The notes below the pieces were generated by a model. That model saw only the letters and a program-made list of their open reading frames with translations, did no database searches and was not told the origin of the DNA. Of a DNA stretch of 7,850 nucleotides, positions 1 to 6,265 are shown one piece after another. The translations under genes and the position numbers were made by a program. Origin of the DNA: HGM11412 sp045536025 (GTDB lineage Bacteria; Bacillota; Clostridia; Christensenellales; Borkfalkiaceae); NCBI GenBank assembly GCA_045536025.1, contig JAZSMT010000032.1, forward strand, positions 1-7,850. The letters run 5' to 3'. How positions within the stretch are numbered: position 1 is the stretch's first letter; every line of letters begins with the position of its first letter.

Positions 1-22
1 TCGAATCTCTTACGGCGCGCCA
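1..22 (+). tRNA. 3' end of a tRNA, arginine-like (cut by window edge)
   Basis: The first bases read as the T-loop (TCGAAT, 1-6, lacking its first T), the 3' half of the T-stem (CTCTT, 7-11), the 3' half of the acceptor stem (ACGGCGC, 12-18), the discriminator base G (19) and an encoded CCA (20-22). A terminator follows directly, as expected for the end of a tRNA transcript. The anticodon lies outside the window, so the isotype cannot be read. The ending ACGGCGC-G-CCA resembles Bacillota tRNA-Arg(ACG), which also has a GCGCC-type acceptor stem and a G discriminator; this assignment is inference. Confidence 0.75.
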
Positions 23-152
23 ACAAAAACGGCTACCCTTGTGGGTGGCCATTTTTGTTTCACAGCAAAGTAAGAGATTTGAACGTAGTTGGGCGCTTGC
101 ATCAACCGAGGGTTTCCCTACGCAGTAGGGTTTCGGTTGTATCTCTTACGGC
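5..152. repeat. Three copies of the tRNA 3'-end sequence (direct and inverted)
   Basis: ATCTCTTACGGC lies at 5-16 inside the tRNA T-stem and acceptor stem and recurs exactly at 141-152. The inverse, GTAAGAGAT, lies at 70-78, and its match to the tRNA end extends to 82 (TCGAATCTCTTAC against TCAAATCTCTTAC, one difference). Copies 70-78 and 141-149 can pair and close an 80-nt fold. Inside it, CAACCGA (103-109) pairs with TCGGTTG (133-139) and CCCTAC (116-121) with GTAGGG (125-130). No T-run follows, so it is not an obvious terminator. Duplicated tRNA 3' ends are typical scars of integrase-driven insertion, but no integrase is present. A small palindromic intergenic element is the other reading. 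Confidence 0.6.
22..60 (+). terminator. Intrinsic terminator of the tRNA at the window start
   Basis: GGCTACCC (31-38) pairs with GGGTGGCC (43-50) around a TTGT loop, with one T-G wobble. After one mismatch the pairing continues between the A-rich arm 22-29 and the T-rich arm 52-59. The T-rich tail 52-60 follows the GC-rich stem, so this ends the upstream tRNA transcript. The A-rich left arm means it could also work on the minus strand. Confidence 0.85.
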
Positions 153-199
153 ACTATTTGAATATATAAAAAACAAAACGCGTAATTATCTCTATATAA

Positions 200-228
200 T
201 TGACATTATTTAAAAATAATGATAAAGT
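200..228 (+). promoter_or_regulatory. Sigma-A promoter of the fumarase operon
   Basis: The -35 TTGACA (200-205) is perfect, the spacer is 17 bases, and the -10 is TAAAGT (223-228). Transcription would start near 235, about 23 bases before the first gene's ATG. The spacer contains a perfect inverted repeat, ATTATTT (205-211) and AAATAAT (214-220), that a repressor could use, although such AT-only repeats also arise by chance. The ribosome binding site AAGGAG sits at 247-252. Confidence 0.75.
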
Positions 229-257
229 AATATAAGCAATATTTTTAAGGAGATATT

Positions 258-1097
258 ATGAGAAAAATTGATTTACAGTTAGTGAGCGATAAAGTTAAAG
301 AGTTATTTATTGACGCTTGCGAAAATATTCCTGAAAACGTTCTTAACGCGCTTAAAAAAGCTGGCGAATTAGAACAATCTCCCCTTTCTAAGGAAGTAAT
401 CAACAAAATAGTAGAAAACGCTTATTTAGGTAGAGAAAAACATCTTCCTATTTGCCAAGATACCGGTCTTGCTATAGTTTATTTAACTATCGGCTCGGAG
501 GTTTACTTTGAGGGCGATATATACGAGGCGGTTAACGAGGGCGTTAGGCGCGCTTATACCGACGGCTATTTGAGAAAATCAGTCGTTCGCCATCCTCTTG
601 ATAGAGTTAATACTAAAGATAATACACCTGCTATCGTGCATATTAAGTTAGTTCCTGGCGATACGTTTAAGATTGACGTTGCACCTAAAGGTGGCGGTAG
701 CGAAAATATGTCGCTTGTAAAAATGCTTATTCCTGCAGACGGTATAGAGGGTATTAAAAAGCTCGTTGTTGACACGGTGTTCAACGCAGGCGGTAAACCC
801 TGCCCCCCACTCGTTGTAGGCGTGGGCATTGGCGGTAACTTTGAAAAGTGTGCCCTCCTTGCTAAAGAAGCTCTTATGCGCGAGATTGACGACGAGAGCG
901 CAGACCCCATTGCCAACCAACTTGAAAAAGACCTTTTAACTCTTATAAACAACACCGGCGTTGGCGCGATGGGCTTTGGCGGAACTCAAACCTGCTTAGC
1001 AGTTAAGGTTAACGTTCACCCCTGCCACATTGCAAGCCTTCCCGTTGCAATCAATATTCAATGCCACGCAGCAAGACATAAATCTTGCACCCTTTAA
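258..1097 (+). CDS. fumA: Class I (Fe-S) fumarate hydratase, alpha subunit
   Basis: This is the larger subunit of the two-subunit, oxygen-sensitive fumarase, which interconverts fumarate and L-malate in the cytoplasm using a [4Fe-4S] cluster. Family motifs appear in order: PICQDTG (64-70), APKGGGSENMS (142-152), GGKPCPP (178-184), a glycine-rich GVGIGGNFEKCA (188-199), and QCHAARH near the C-terminus (268-274). C66, C182 and C269 sit in these motifs and are the likely cluster ligands. The length of 279 aa is normal for the separate alpha subunit. The ATG at 258 follows AAGGAG by 5 bases. The beta gene starts 12 bases after the stop, and the two are surely co-transcribed. The closely related L-tartrate dehydratase TtdA is an alternative that sequence alone does not exclude. 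The symbol follows common usage for split fumarases. Confidence 0.93.
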   Translation: MRKIDLQLVSDKVKELFIDACENIPENVLNALKKAGELEQSPLSKEVINKIVENAYLGREKHLPICQDTGLAIVYLTIGSEVYFEGDIYEAVNEGVRRAYTDGYLRKSVVRHPLDRVNTKDNTPAIVHIKLVPGDTFKIDVAPKGGGSENMSLVKMLIPADGIEGIKKLVVDTVFNAGGKPCPPLVVGVGIGGNFEKCALLAKEALMREIDDESADPIANQLEKDLLTLINNTGVGAMGFGGTQTCLAVKVNVHPCHIASLPVAINIQCHAARHKSCTL

Positions 1098-1109
1098 TCG
1101 GAGGTCGAT

Positions 1110-1658
1110 ATGAAAGTTTACTTAAAAAGCCCTGTTAATCCCGAAGAAGTTAAAAAATTAAGAATAGGCGACGAGGTTTATATCTCTGGCGTTATCTACA
1201 CGGGTAGAGACGCTGCGCACAAGCGCCTTTGCGAACTTTTAGACAAAGGCGAAGCTTTACCGCTTGACGTTAAAAACTCAGTTATTTACTACGTCGGCCC
1301 CACCCCTGCTAAACCTGGTAGAGCAATCGGCTCGGCAGGTCCCACTTCTAGCTATAGAATGGACCCTTATTCTGAGCAAATTTTGAAAGAGGGTTTAAAG
1401 GTAATGATAGGTAAAGGACCTAGAAGCAACGACTTTAGAGATTGTTTACCTAAATACGGCGCAGTTTATTTATCGGCTATCGGCGGTGCTGCTGCACAAA
1501 TTTCAGAGTCTGTTAAAAAGTGTGAAGTTATCGCATACGAGGACCTTGGCGCTGAAGCAATTCACCGCTTAGAGGTTGAAAATTTCTACGCAATCGTTAC
1601 GTACGACTCGGAGGGTAACGACCTTTTCGAGCAAGGTATCAAACAATATAAAAAGTAA
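1110..1658 (+). CDS. fumB: Class I (Fe-S) fumarate hydratase, beta subunit
   Basis: This is the smaller subunit of the same fumarase, matching the C-terminal domain of single-chain enzymes such as E. coli FumA. Motifs seen are GRDAAHKR (32-39), GPTSSYRMDPY (77-87), MIGKG (99-103), the loop AIGGAAA (123-129) and EDLGAEAIHRLEVENF (144-159). These contribute substrate-binding residues and pack against the alpha subunit's cluster domain. At 182 aa it has the usual length. GGAGG (1100-1104) lies 5 bases before the ATG. It is the last gene of the operon, with a terminator from 13 bases after its stop. TtdB of tartrate dehydratase is the main alternative. In anaerobes the pair usually serves a partial TCA branch or fumarate/malate metabolism; no neighbour here narrows this further. 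Confidence 0.93.
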   Translation: MKVYLKSPVNPEEVKKLRIGDEVYISGVIYTGRDAAHKRLCELLDKGEALPLDVKNSVIYYVGPTPAKPGRAIGSAGPTSSYRMDPYSEQILKEGLKVMIGKGPRSNDFRDCLPKYGAVYLSAIGGAAAQISESVKKCEVIAYEDLGAEAIHRLEVENFYAIVTYDSEGNDLFEQGIKQYKK

Positions 1659-1670
1659 TATAATTATTTA

Positions 1671-1697
1671 AGCCGTGCATTTGCACGGCTTTTTTTT
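1671..1697 (+). terminator. Intrinsic terminator of the fumarase operon
   Basis: AGCCGTGC (1671-1678) pairs perfectly with GCACGGCT (1683-1690) around an ATTT loop and is followed by an unbroken T-run (1690-1697). It starts 13 bases after the beta-subunit stop codon. Confidence 0.95.
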
Positions 1698-1769
1698 GCA
1701 AAACTTTTACATCTTTCATACCTAATTAAAACGTTAAATTTATAAAATAATAGCAAAAAGGAGGCTATT

Positions 1770-1820
1770 ATAAACGCTATTGAAATAAGAGGGCTTAAAA
1801 AGTCTTTTAAAAAAGCGTTT
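1770..1820 (+). pseudogene. Remnant of the 5' end of an ABC-transporter ATPase gene
   Basis: A strong ribosome binding site, AAGGAGG (1758-1764), stands 5 bases before ATA at 1770, where a start codon would be expected. Read from there the frame gives I-N-A-I-E-I-R-G-L-K-K-S-F-K-K-A-F. This is the typical opening of an ABC ATPase (compare M-E-L-L-Q-I-K-N-L-S-K-S-F in the intact ATPase at 2631-3323). The similarity then runs into the hairpin at 1815-1838, and no Walker A region follows. The simplest reading is an ATG-to-ATA change plus deletion of the rest of the gene. It faces the intact ABC operon, so a lost or rearranged paralogue is plausible. The matching stretch is short, so this stays inference. 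Confidence 0.5.
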
Positions 1821-1845
1821 TGCAATTTTGCAAAACGCTTTTTAT
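1808..1845 (-). terminator. Terminator of the GntR-ABC operon (probably bidirectional)
   Basis: GCGTTTTGCAA (1815-1825) and TTGCAAAACGC (1828-1838) are perfect inverted repeats. An A-run lies on the left (1809-1814), which is the T-run when read on the minus strand, and a T-run on the right (1839-1843). It lies directly beyond the stop codon of the permease gene (1846-1848), so it ends the minus-strand operon and can also stop leftover plus-strand transcription. Confidence 0.9.
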
Positions 1846-2634
1846 TTAGTCTACGTTAACGCCACGGCTGAATAATTTATTCGATATAAAGTAGAAAGCA
1901 ACTGCCATAAGCGCGTAGTTAATAGCTCCTACTATTAGTATAATTGTGAACACCTTTCCGCTTAAAATTGTTGCAAAAAGTGAAGTTATTTCACCGCAAA
2001 ATGCAAGAACTATAGCTATTATAATTAGGTTTATAACGGTCGATATAGCATAAAAAATAGCAAACCATAAAAAACTTTTACTTACCTTTTTGTGATTGTA
2101 AGAATATCCTTTTATTACCGCCGAAAAACCCATTAACATTAAAGCTAATATTTCAAAGGCAAGTATCAGCGTTATAAGCATAACGAATACGCCTGCCGAC
2201 ATATCAAGCCCTATAACTAAAGCGTCTATCATCACCTTTAAGCCCGACATAAACTCCTTTGAGTAAAACATAATGAAAAGGCAAACAAAACACACTACAA
2301 CGCTAGTAAGCGTAATAATTATCGCGCTTATAACCTTTGAAAGCATAAGCTCGTTTTTAGTTGCGGGAAGAGTATGGGTTAAATAACTTTCGTCTTTATA
2401 AAAAGAAGGAACGAACGAGCGAACTATAATACTTAAAAAGGTGTTAACTAAAATGTTTACCATAAGTGCAATAGCCGTTCCTTGAAAAATTTGACCAACT
2501 ATAAATATAAACTGTATATTAGACCAAATATTTACAAATCTCGTAAGCCCTGCAAAAACTATTGCAAAAGCGTAAAAATAAGGAAGAGTGCCCGTCATTT
2601 TGATAACGTCGTATTTAATAAGCTTTTTTATCAC
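1846..2634 (-). CDS. ABC-2-type transporter permease subunit
   Basis: This 262-aa protein is very hydrophobic, with about six predicted membrane segments (roughly residues 18-36, 40-68, 100-125, 138-170, 190-215 and 228-252). It is the membrane half of an ABC transporter whose ATPase is the gene just upstream. The segment F-Y-K-D-E-S-Y-L-T-H-T-L-P (78-90) is a cytoplasmic motif seen in permeases of GntR-linked ABC systems of Gram-positive bacteria, many of which respond to cell-wall-active peptides. The start is GTG at 2634, overlapping the ATPase stop as GTGA, with AGGAGG (2643-2648) placed correctly upstream. This overlap indicates translational coupling. Substrate and direction of transport cannot be read from sequence; peptide or lipid export, or antibiotic resistance, is a guess from the family. 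Confidence 0.85.
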   Translation of the reverse strand: MIKKLIKYDVIKMTGTLPYFYAFAIVFAGLTRFVNIWSNIQFIFIVGQIFQGTAIALMVNILVNTFLSIIVRSFVPSFYKDESYLTHTLPATKNELMLSKVISAIIITLTSVVVCFVCLFIMFYSKEFMSGLKVMIDALVIGLDMSAGVFVMLITLILAFEILALMLMGFSAVIKGYSYNHKKVSKSFLWFAIFYAISTVINLIIIAIVLAFCGEITSLFATILSGKVFTIILIVGAINYALMAVAFYFISNKLFSRGVNVD

Positions 2635-3323
2635 TCTACTACCCTCCTAAATATATCGTTAATGGATGCGTTTTCACTTTCTCTAAGCTCGTCGGCATCC
2701 CTTTCAAGCAAGATTTTACCGCCGTCAATAAATATAACTTTGTCAAGAATTTTTTCAACGTCAGATATAAGGTGGGTGGTAATAATTAAGCTTGAATTTT
2801 CGCCGAAGTTTGAAAGTATAGTTTTAAGTATTTTATCGCGCGTAACGGGGTCTACACCGCCTAAAGGCTCGTCTAAAACGTAAAGGTCGGCGTTTCTACT
2901 CATAACGAGCGCAAGTGAAATCTTTTCGCGCATACCTTTGCTCATTTTAGATATTTTCATATCTAAACTAAGATCTAACTCGGCAATCATTTTTTCTGCC
3001 TTTTTTCTATCAAAATCGGCGTAAAAGTCCTCAAAATAATCAAATATTTGATATATTTTTTTTGACGTGTCTAGATAAGACCTTTCAGGTAGATATGATA
3101 CCATTTGTTTGGTTTTTACACCTATTTTTTCACCACCTATTAAAATTTCTCCACTATCAATCGTCAAAAGGTCGTTTATCATTTTTATAACGGTGGTTTT
3201 ACCGCTACCGTTTTTACCAAGTAGCCCAACGATTAAACCTCGCTCAACGCTAAAACTAACGTCGTCGATAATTTTTTTACCGTCAAAGCTTTTACTTAAG
3301 TTTTTAATTTGTAAAAGTTCCAT
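2631..3323 (-). CDS. ABC transporter ATP-binding protein
   Basis: This 230-aa nucleotide-binding subunit powers the adjacent permease and would act as a dimer on the inner membrane face. It shows Walker A GKNGSGKT (36-43), a signature helix around MSKGMREKISLA (127-138), Walker B LYVLDEP (147-153) with catalytic E152, the D-loop GGVDP (155-159) and the switch histidine H184. The Q-loop glutamine is not obvious: the region reads YLPERSYL (78-85). The signature is SKGMR rather than LSGGQ, a common variant in YtrB/BcrA-like exporters. The ATG at 3323 is 3 bases after the regulator stop, with GAGGA (3331-3335) as ribosome binding site inside the end of that gene. It is the middle gene of the operon. 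Confidence 0.95.
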   Translation of the reverse strand: MELLQIKNLSKSFDGKKIIDDVSFSVERGLIVGLLGKNGSGKTTVIKMINDLLTIDSGEILIGGEKIGVKTKQMVSYLPERSYLDTSKKIYQIFDYFEDFYADFDRKKAEKMIAELDLSLDMKISKMSKGMREKISLALVMSRNADLYVLDEPLGGVDPVTRDKILKTILSNFGENSSLIITTHLISDVEKILDKVIFIDGGKILLERDADELRESENASINDIFRRVVE

Positions 3324-3326
3324 ATA

Positions 3327-3680
3327 TTAATCCTCGTTTAATATTTCAAGTGCCCTATCTTTATCTATGCCCAACGCGCTCATACTTTTATAAAACTGTA
3401 AAATCAGACTGTCGACCGTCTGTTTTTTTACCCTTTCTATAACCTCTTTATCTTTCGTTACGAACTTACCACTAGTTCTTTCGGTAACGATAAGGCCGTA
3501 TTCCTCAAGCTCTAAAAGCGCTTTTTGTGCGGTGTTTGGATTTACCTCAAACTGCGCCGAAAATTCCCTAACGGACGGAATTTTTTGCCCGCTTTTATAT
3601 TTACCCGTTATAATCTCGGTTTTTATTAGTTCAATTATCTGTATAAATATCGGCGTTTGATTATTAAAATTATACGGCAT
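3327..3680 (-). CDS. GntR-family (YtrA-like) transcriptional regulator
   Basis: This 117-aa protein has an N-terminal winged helix-turn-helix (about residues 6-75, with PIFIQI, GQKIPSVREFSAQFEVNPNTA and the wing ERTSGKFV) and only about 40 residues after it. That short tail is typical of the YtrA subfamily, which controls adjacent ABC transporters. The frame is open to an ATG at 3722, but the ATG at 3680 is preferred: GGAG (3687-3690) precedes it by 6 bases, the protein then starts at the usual family position, and the predicted transcription start (about 3707) lies downstream of 3722. It is first in the operon, ahead of the ATPase and permease, and a palindrome over its own promoter suggests autorepression relieved by a transporter-related ligand. 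Confidence 0.92.
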   Translation of the reverse strand: MPYNFNNQTPIFIQIIELIKTEIITGKYKSGQKIPSVREFSAQFEVNPNTAQKALLELEEYGLIVTERTSGKFVTKDKEVIERVKKQTVDSLILQFYKSMSALGIDKDRALEILNED

Positions 3681-3693
3681 AATTTTCTCCAAC

Positions 3694-3721
3694 TGTATCA
3701 CTTGATTAACACAATGATACA
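3694..3721. promoter_or_regulatory. Likely operator of the GntR regulator
   Basis: TGTATCA (3694-3700) and TGATACA (3715-3721) form a perfect 7-bp inverted repeat separated by 14 bases. One arm covers the -10 of the operon promoter and the other lies just past the predicted transcription start. A dimeric winged-helix repressor bound here would block RNA polymerase. Assigning it to the adjacent GntR protein rests on position. Confidence 0.7.
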
Positions 3722-3742
3722 CGCTGTAATTTTCTTTGTCAA
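3714..3742 (-). promoter_or_regulatory. Promoter of the GntR-ABC operon
   Basis: On the minus strand the -35 TTGACA (3742-3737) is perfect, the spacer is 17 bases (3736-3720), and the -10 is TATCAT (3719-3714). Transcription would start near 3707, giving a leader of about 27 bases before the regulator's ATG at 3680. Confidence 0.85.
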
Positions 3743-3775
3743 GCGTTTTCTTAAAATATTTTTCTAAATTATTTT

Positions 3776-3810
3776 GTGCAAAAAAACAAGGCTTAGCACC
3801 GCTAAGCCTT
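3776..3810 (-). terminator. Intrinsic terminator of the sugar symporter gene
   Basis: AAGGCTTAGC (3788-3797) pairs perfectly with GCTAAGCCTT (3801-3810) around an ACC loop. The A-run on its left (3781-3786) is the T-run on the minus strand. It lies 17 bases beyond the symporter's stop codon. Confidence 0.92.
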
Positions 3811-3827
3811 AATTTTTATATTTTTAA

Positions 3828-5294
3828 TTATTGAATTTCAACGCTAGCTTCTTCAACTTTATCATCGCCTTGAGTAGCTTCGCCCTCACGTCTTGCTTTA
3901 AGCTCTTCAGACATTTGAGCAACCTTTTTCTTGTTAAGGTTGTAAATAAACGTTATCGATACGAACATTACGATAGCACTGAAGGTGTAAAGCGCTGCAA
4001 CTAACCATTTCATTCTTTCAGCAACGAAGAAAGGTTGATTAGCACCAAGTTCGCCAACGTAACCTAACCAGCCCATTATTATTACTACGACAGATGGTCC
4101 AAGACCTTGAGCGAGCTTTCTAAAGAAAGAGTGAAGTGAGTAAACCGTACCTTCTTCCTTAGTGCCGTTCTTCCACTCGTTATAGTCGATAGCATCAGCC
4201 ATAAGCGCCCACGATACGCAAGTGTAAAAACCAAGACCTAAACCGAAGAATACTTGAGCTACAACGTAACCAACCAAGCCTGCCATACCAGAACCGAGAG
4301 GAAGGAATAAAAGCAATGCGCCGAACACGCTAACAGCAGCGCCAACCGAGCAAGCTTCTTGTTTACCAAACCTATCAACAATCTTTTTGATAAACGGCAT
4401 AAAGAAGAACATAGGAAGATATCCTATAAGCATTACGATACCCGAAATTTGAGCGTTACCAAAATACGATTGGAAAAGAACGGTAGTAGCCGCCGAAGAG
4501 CCTTGCATACCGATAAACATTGCCATTGCAGCTAAGGTTGCACCAACTGCTGCGGGGTTCTTAATGAAGTTCTTCATTGCTCTAAAGATATTAAAGTTTT
4601 GCTTAGGTTCACTAATTTTAACATCGTTTTCGTCAACGCGAATAGTGGTCGTTTTAAGCATATACATAAAGCATGCAAGACCTATAACACCCATAACGAG
4701 TGCCGCTACGAATACAACTTCGCCTTTAAGGTTGTTGCTTGCGTCGTAACAAAGTATGGGAAGTAAAACCATAGGTAAAATGTTACCTACCATTGAACCG
4801 ATTGAACGCCAAGTAGAAAGCTGAGAACGCTCGCTACCGTCAGTAGTTATAACCGACATCATAGAGCCGTAAGGAACGTTAGCAACGGTATAGAAAGCAT
4901 CCCATAAAACGTAGCCTAAAACGAACATTATACATCTCATTACTTTGGGCGCACCAGGTATAGGTAAGAAGAAGAAAATACCCGAGAACAGTAAACCTAA
5001 CGCACCTATAAATATATAGGTTTTGAATTTACCGCGTTTATACTTTCTCTTGTCCGCATCGAACAAAGAACCAAGTAATGGGTCGTTAACCGCGTCCCAA
5101 ATTTGAACGACTAACAATAACGTTGCGTATAGATTTTCGCCAAGAGCCATAAACTGCGACCAGAACACGAACATAATCGTGCTTTTAAGAGCAAAACTCA
5201 TGTTACAACCTAAGTCGCCCGCCGCATACGACAATTTATCGCGCATACCAAATTTGCGCTTGCCGTTTGCATCAAGTTGAATTTCTTTTGCCAT
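3828..5294 (-). CDS. GPH-family (MelB-like) sugar:cation symporter
   Basis: This 488-aa membrane protein belongs to the glycoside-pentoside-hexuronide:cation symporter family within the MFS fold and should cross the membrane about 12 times. Family marks are KLSYAAGDLG near the N-terminus (20-29), WDAVNDPLLG (66-75) whose D67 and D71 correspond to the paired aspartates that bind the cation in MelB, the R-x-x-x-Y-K-R-G-K-F-K loop after helix 2, NVPYGSM in the first half, and DYNEW plus SFFRKLAQG in the C-terminal half. The tail of about 30 residues is charged and Glu-rich, making it slightly longer than most relatives. GGGAG (5300-5304) precedes the ATG. It is transcribed alone. No glycosidase gene is next to it, so the sugar cannot be guessed. 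Confidence 0.93.
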   Translation of the reverse strand: MAKEIQLDANGKRKFGMRDKLSYAAGDLGCNMSFALKSTIMFVFWSQFMALGENLYATLLLVVQIWDAVNDPLLGSLFDADKRKYKRGKFKTYIFIGALGLLFSGIFFFLPIPGAPKVMRCIMFVLGYVLWDAFYTVANVPYGSMMSVITTDGSERSQLSTWRSIGSMVGNILPMVLLPILCYDASNNLKGEVVFVAALVMGVIGLACFMYMLKTTTIRVDENDVKISEPKQNFNIFRAMKNFIKNPAAVGATLAAMAMFIGMQGSSAATTVLFQSYFGNAQISGIVMLIGYLPMFFFMPFIKKIVDRFGKQEACSVGAAVSVFGALLLFLPLGSGMAGLVGYVVAQVFFGLGLGFYTCVSWALMADAIDYNEWKNGTKEEGTVYSLHSFFRKLAQGLGPSVVVIIMGWLGYVGELGANQPFFVAERMKWLVAALYTFSAIVMFVSITFIYNLNKKKVAQMSEELKARREGEATQGDDKVEEASVEIQ

Positions 5295-5377
5295 AAAAAT
5301 CTCCCTTTATTATTTGGGCATAAATAAAGGAACTAAACCAGAAATTCAGTTCCACTACGCACGCCCATATTTATTTT
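5295..5377 (-). promoter_or_regulatory. Folded 5' leader of the symporter mRNA
   Basis: Between the predicted start of transcription and the ATG are about 83 bases holding two nested stems. The inner one pairs GGAACT (5329-5334) with AGTTCC (5348-5353) across a 13-base loop, and the outer one pairs TGGGC (5315-5319) with GCCCA (5363-5367). The ribosome binding site (5300-5304) is just outside the fold. It may bind a regulator or influence mRNA stability. It matches no riboswitch class I recognise, and there is no terminator-like T-run. Confidence 0.45.
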
Positions 5378-5383
5378 GTTTAT

Positions 5384-5412
5384 ATATTAACATATATAAA
5401 ACCTTTCGTCAA
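5384..5412 (-). promoter_or_regulatory. Promoter of the sugar symporter gene
   Basis: On the minus strand the -35 is TTGACG (5412-5407), the spacer is 17 bases, and the -10 is TAATAT (5389-5384). Transcription would start near 5377. I see no cre-like catabolite site in it. Confidence 0.8.
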
Positions 5413-5435
5413 TAGGCTTTTTCACATTTTATTCA

Positions 5436-5461
5436 CAAAAAAACTGCCGATTTGGCAGTTT
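5436..5461 (-). terminator. Intrinsic terminator after the HAD phosphatase gene
   Basis: AAACTGCC (5441-5448) pairs with GGCAGTTT (5454-5461) around a GATTT loop. The A-run to its left (5437-5443) is the T-run on the minus strand. The stem abuts the stop codon of the upstream gene (5462-5464) and ends the DUF896-to-HAD operon. Confidence 0.92.
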
Positions 5462-6265
5462 TTATATACAAAAATTATCTATTACAAACTTTATTCCGTT
5501 ATTATCGTTAGAGGGAACTACCGTCTTAGAAGCCGCTTTGATTTGTGGTAACGCGTTGTCAACCGCTATGCCAAAACCGGCTTTTTTTATCATCGCAAGG
5601 TCGTTGCCCGCGTCGCCTACGGCAATAACGTCGTCTGCCGTTAAGCCGAATAGGTTTGCTATCTTTTCACACGCTTCGCCCTTATCTATCCCCATAAGAT
5701 TAACGTCAATCATATTATCAGTGCTTCTCATAACCTCGCACTCGTTCATCAAATTTTTGAGGGGAAGAAAATGCTTATCAAGTTTTTCTTTATCGTCAAG
5801 CACTAATAATTTATAGGATAAATTTTGAGTTTCATCTATATATTTTAATATATCTTGCGTGTATATGCCCTTAACGCTCGTCACCCTTTCGTAATTGTCG
5901 GTATGTTTTGTACGGTAGGGATACAAAAATTGTTTTTCGGGATAAAAATGGGCGTATAGTTCGTTTTTGTAGGTGTATTCAAAGAATTTTTTAGTAATGC
6001 TTGGCGGTATACCGTACGAATATAGAGTTTTACCGCTTGATAAATCTGTAAGCACCGCGCCGTTAAAGCTGGCAACCAAGCCGTTAAAACCTTGGCGGAT
6101 AAGGGGAATTGAAATACCGTCAGTCGCTCTACCAGAACACACAACGAAAACTCCGCCCCTTTTGATAAATGAGTTAATTGCTATAAGATTTTCACTACTG
6201 ATTTTATTGTCAGAACCCGCTAAAGTCCCGTCGTAATCAGAAAGGATAATTTTATATTTTCTCAT
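5462..6265 (-). CDS. Cof-type HAD-IIB family phosphatase
   Basis: This 267-aa soluble enzyme of the haloacid dehalogenase superfamily has a C2B cap, the Cof/YidA type that removes phosphate from sugar phosphates, nucleotides or similar small molecules. Motif I is SDYDGTL, with nucleophile D10 and acid/base D12. Motif II is VCSGRA, with S44. Motif III is K195 in the G-I-D-K-G-E-A element. Motif IV is GDAGND, with D218 and D222 binding magnesium. Motifs I and IV differ slightly from the usual DLDGTL and GDNxND but keep all catalytic residues. The cap lies at about 85-185. Its ATG overlaps the preceding stop as ATGA, with GGGAG upstream (6274-6278), so it is translationally coupled. The substrate is unknown. 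Confidence 0.93.
   Translation of the reverse strand: MRKYKIILSDYDGTLAGSDNKISSENLIAINSFIKRGGVFVVCSGRATDGISIPLIRQGFNGLVASFNGAVLTDLSSGKTLYSYGIPPSITKKFFEYTYKNELYAHFYPEKQFLYPYRTKHTDNYERVTSVKGIYTQDILKYIDETQNLSYKLLVLDDKEKLDKHFLPLKNLMNECEVMRSTDNMIDVNLMGIDKGEACEKIANLFGLTADDVIAVGDAGNDLAMIKKAGFGIAVDNALPQIKAASKTVVPSNDNNGIKFVIDNFCI

Noticed and set aside
70..149. A second tRNA gene beside the first, on either strand
   Set aside because: The T-arm resemblance does not extend to a T-stem, anticodon arm or acceptor pairing, so it is treated as duplicated tRNA-end sequence.
566..955. Minus-strand open frames inside the fumarase alpha gene (566-955 and 648-920)
   Set aside because: They are antisense shadows of a well-conserved enzyme gene, without ribosome binding sites or protein features.
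3327..3722. Longer GntR protein starting at the ATG at 3722
   Set aside because: That start lies upstream of the predicted transcription start and has no ribosome binding site. The 3680 start has GGAG and fits the family.
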